Assembly (NCBI GenBank): GCA_031258945.1
Contig: JAIRME010000024.1
Location: forward strand, 1 to 54,386
Source of the DNA: Mycoplasmataceae bacterium
GTDB lineage: Bacteria > Bacillota_I > Bacilli_A > Mycoplasmatales > Mycoplasmoidaceae
Direction of reading: 5' to 3'
Length of the DNA: 54,386 nucleotides
Shown here piece after piece: positions 52,746 through 54,386 of the stretch (position 1 is the first letter of the stretch; each line of letters begins with the position of its first letter). A program made the translations under genes and the position numbers. The notes below the pieces were generated by a model. The model saw only the letters and a list, made by a program, of their open reading frames with translations. It did not search any database and was not told the origin of the DNA.

Positions 52746-54117
52746 TATTGTTCCTAATAAAGAATATCAATATGGTTTTAGCGACAAACATACCAATATG
52801 TTTTCTTTAGAAAAAGGCTTGTCCATTGATGTAATTAAAAAAATATCCAAAATTAAAAAAGAACCAAAATGAATGTTAAATATTCGTTTAAAAGCTTATC
52901 AAACATTTTTGAAATTGAAAAATCCTGAATGAGGTCCTAAGTTAGATTTCATTAATTTTAACGACTACATTTATTATGCTTCACCAACTAAAATCAATCC
53001 TAAATGAGAAGAAATACCTGTAAAAATTAAAGAAACTTTTAAACGTTTAAATGTTCAAGAAATAGATGCTAAATTTCTTTCTGGTACTAATAACCAATAT
53101 GATTCAGAATCTATTTATCATCAAGTAATTAAAGAATTACAAGCAAAAAAAGTAATCTTTACCAACATTGAAACTGCTATTAAAAAATATCCTAAATTAG
53201 TCAAGAAATATTTTAGTAAGCTAGTTCCTTATCATGATAATAAATATGCTGCCTTGAATACAGCAGTATGATCTGGTGGTTCTTTCATTTATGTGCCTAA
53301 AAATGTACAGCTTACCAAGCCATTACAAGCATATTTTCGAATCAATACTAAATCTGTGGGGCAATTTGAACGTACCCTAATTATTGTAGATGAAGGAGCT
53401 AAGATGCATTACACAGAAGGTTGCACAGCTCCAATTTATGATAAAAATAATTTGCACGCAGCAGTAGTAGAAGTTTTTGTAGCCAAAAATGCTAAAGCAC
53501 GTTACTCTACTATTCAAAATTGATCAGATAATGTTTTAAATTTAGTTACCAAACGTTGTCTTTGTGAAACAAATGCTACTATGGAGTGAATCGACGGTAA
53601 TCTTGGTAGCAAATTAAATATGAAATATCCTGCTACTATTTTAAAGGGTGACTATGCCAATGCCAAATGTATTTCCATCGCCATTGCCCACCGAGGAGTC
53701 ATTCAAGATGCTGGTGCTAAAATGATTCACATTGGTAAACATACACGTAGCCAAATTATTTCTAAATCCATCGCCCATAACGGGGGCAATGCTACTTACC
53801 GAGGATTGGTAAACATTACCAAAGATGCCACCAATAGTTATGCCGATGTACAATGTGATACATTAATTTTAGATAGTATTAGTAAAACTGACACCATTCC
53901 TACCGAAATTATTAGTAATCATACTTCCTTTCTAAAACACGAAGCCAAAGTAACTGATTTAGATAAAGAAAAAATGTTTTACTTAAATTCACGTTCCATT
54001 AATAAAAATGCTGCTAAGCATTTATTAGTATTAGGTTTTATTGAACCTTTTGTAGATGAATTGCCAATGGAATATGCTGTTGAATTAAATCGTTTGCTAA
54101 AAATTGATTTAGAATAG
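52735..54117 (+). CDS. sufB: Fe-S cluster assembly scaffold SufB
   Basis: A 460-aa beta-helix scaffold that builds Fe-S clusters with SufC and SufD. Hallmarks are [71 protein letters not shown] and the C-terminal Cys and His-Glu segments [18 protein letters not shown] and [20 protein letters not shown]. Trp are partly TGA. The start ATG 52735 overlaps sufU by 11 bases. Only 5 bases separate its stop from the IS-like left end. Confidence 0.97.
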
Positions 54118-54122
54118 TAAAC

Positions 54123-54386
54123 TGTACCCCTAAAAGTGGAGCACTCAATAAAAGGGGATGCTTCATGAAAGAAAAAATAAATTGAATATTAAAATTTAAA
54201 TATATTCTTAAATATGTAAAAGGAATGACTAGGTTAGGCATAAGCGAAGAACTTGTGACTAAAGGTTTAATCAAACGAAATATCAAATACACTACAACGA
54301 CCGAGATAGATAAGTGATTGGATTGATATAAACAGTATGGTATTTTAGGGTTAACTATTGAGAATATAGACTTACAATTCTATAGT
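54123..54386 (+). mobile_element. left part of an IS3-like insertion sequence (runs off the window)
   Basis: Right after sufB, the sequence TGTACCCCTAAAAGTGGAGC begins with the TG typical of IS3-family terminal repeats. A start codon at 54165 then opens a transposase OrfA-like frame. The right end and target duplication lie outside the window, so the boundaries cannot be confirmed here. Confidence 0.75.
54165..54386 (+). CDS. IS3-type transposase OrfA, partial
   Basis: Seventy-four codons are visible before the window ends. The translation KFKYILKYVKGMTRLGISEE followed by TEIDKWLDWYKQYGILGLT has the layout of the helix-turn-helix N-terminus of IS150/IS3-type OrfA proteins (DKWLDWYKQYG...GL). 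Three TGA codons are read as Trp, so the element uses the same genetic code as its host. AAAGGGGA lies about 7 bases before the ATG as a ribosome binding site. Confidence 0.8.

Noticed and set aside
1-54386. Premature stops and split genes at TGA
   Set aside because: The TGA positions align with conserved Trp (for example in RLWD of PurC and TPWWGG of Nfo), so TGA is Trp here and the genes are intact.
1-54386. CRISPR array, rRNA operon or prophage
   Set aside because: No spaced direct repeats, rRNA core sequences or phage structural genes were seen.

Overview
The window is a gene-dense, AT-rich stretch of chromosome from a mollicute (Mycoplasma/Spiroplasma-type bacterium). Nearly every long gene is interrupted by TGA and becomes full length only when TGA is read as tryptophan (genetic code 4). 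TGA and TGG are both used for Trp. Other mollicute traits are several lipoproteins with a cysteine lipobox, many starts without a Shine-Dalgarno sequence and with a TATAAT box just upstream, and the gene order membrane protein (MG255-like) - ligA - cysS - rlmB seen in M. genitalium. A full sufCDSUB operon, purC, purB, ilvA and a type III pantothenate kinase suggest a lineage somewhat richer than the minimal human mycoplasmas. The species cannot be named from this sequence.

Layout. 1-6.5 kb: a partial surface protein, RNase P RNA, UDP-galactopyranose mutase, aldehyde dehydrogenase, an amino-acid permease and purC. 6.5-10.3 kb: tRNA-Ser, a c-di-AMP cyclase beside a large membrane protein with apparently degenerate GGDEF- and EAL-like regions, a DJ-1 family protein and a short HPF. 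10.3-15.5 kb: a possible structured RNA, lon under a CIRCE/HrcA operator, nadE, the rpsF-ssb-rpsR operon and tRNA-Gly. 15.5-23.5 kb: MG255-like membrane protein, ligA, cysS, rlmB, then dnaJ-grpE behind a second CIRCE-like operator. 23.5-32 kb: a lipoprotein, nfo, purB, an AlkA-like glycosylase, udk, rluC-type and SpoU-type RNA modification genes, and a Ser/Thr kinase with its PP2C phosphatase.

32-40.5 kb: PTS general components in the order ptsH - small two-TM protein - crr - ptsI, then ilvA, trpS, a frameshifted coiled-coil gene, trmL and a leucine-rich-repeat lipoprotein. 40.5-49.6 kb: asnS, pgsA, pncC, an unknown gene, coaD, coaX, a Cof-type HAD phosphatase and a 1352-residue lipoprotein. 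49.6-54.4 kb: the sufC-D-S-U-B operon for Fe-S cluster assembly, ending directly at an IS3-like element that runs off the window.

Together the genes cover cofactor supply (NAD: nadE, pncC; CoA: coaD, coaX; Fe-S: suf), sugar uptake and signalling (PTS, PrkC/PP2C, c-di-AMP), proteostasis under HrcA (lon, dnaJ, grpE), DNA repair (ligA, nfo, AlkA-like, ssb), translation (three aminoacyl-tRNA synthetases, ribosomal proteins, rRNA/tRNA modification) and surface display (at least three lipoproteins). The main points of interest are the degenerate GGDEF/EAL-like protein next to the c-di-AMP cyclase, the uncharacterised membrane protein inside the PTS operon, a homopolymer frameshift in a heptad-repeat gene, a poly-C tract inside a promoter spacer, and several coding-like remnants in intergenic DNA.
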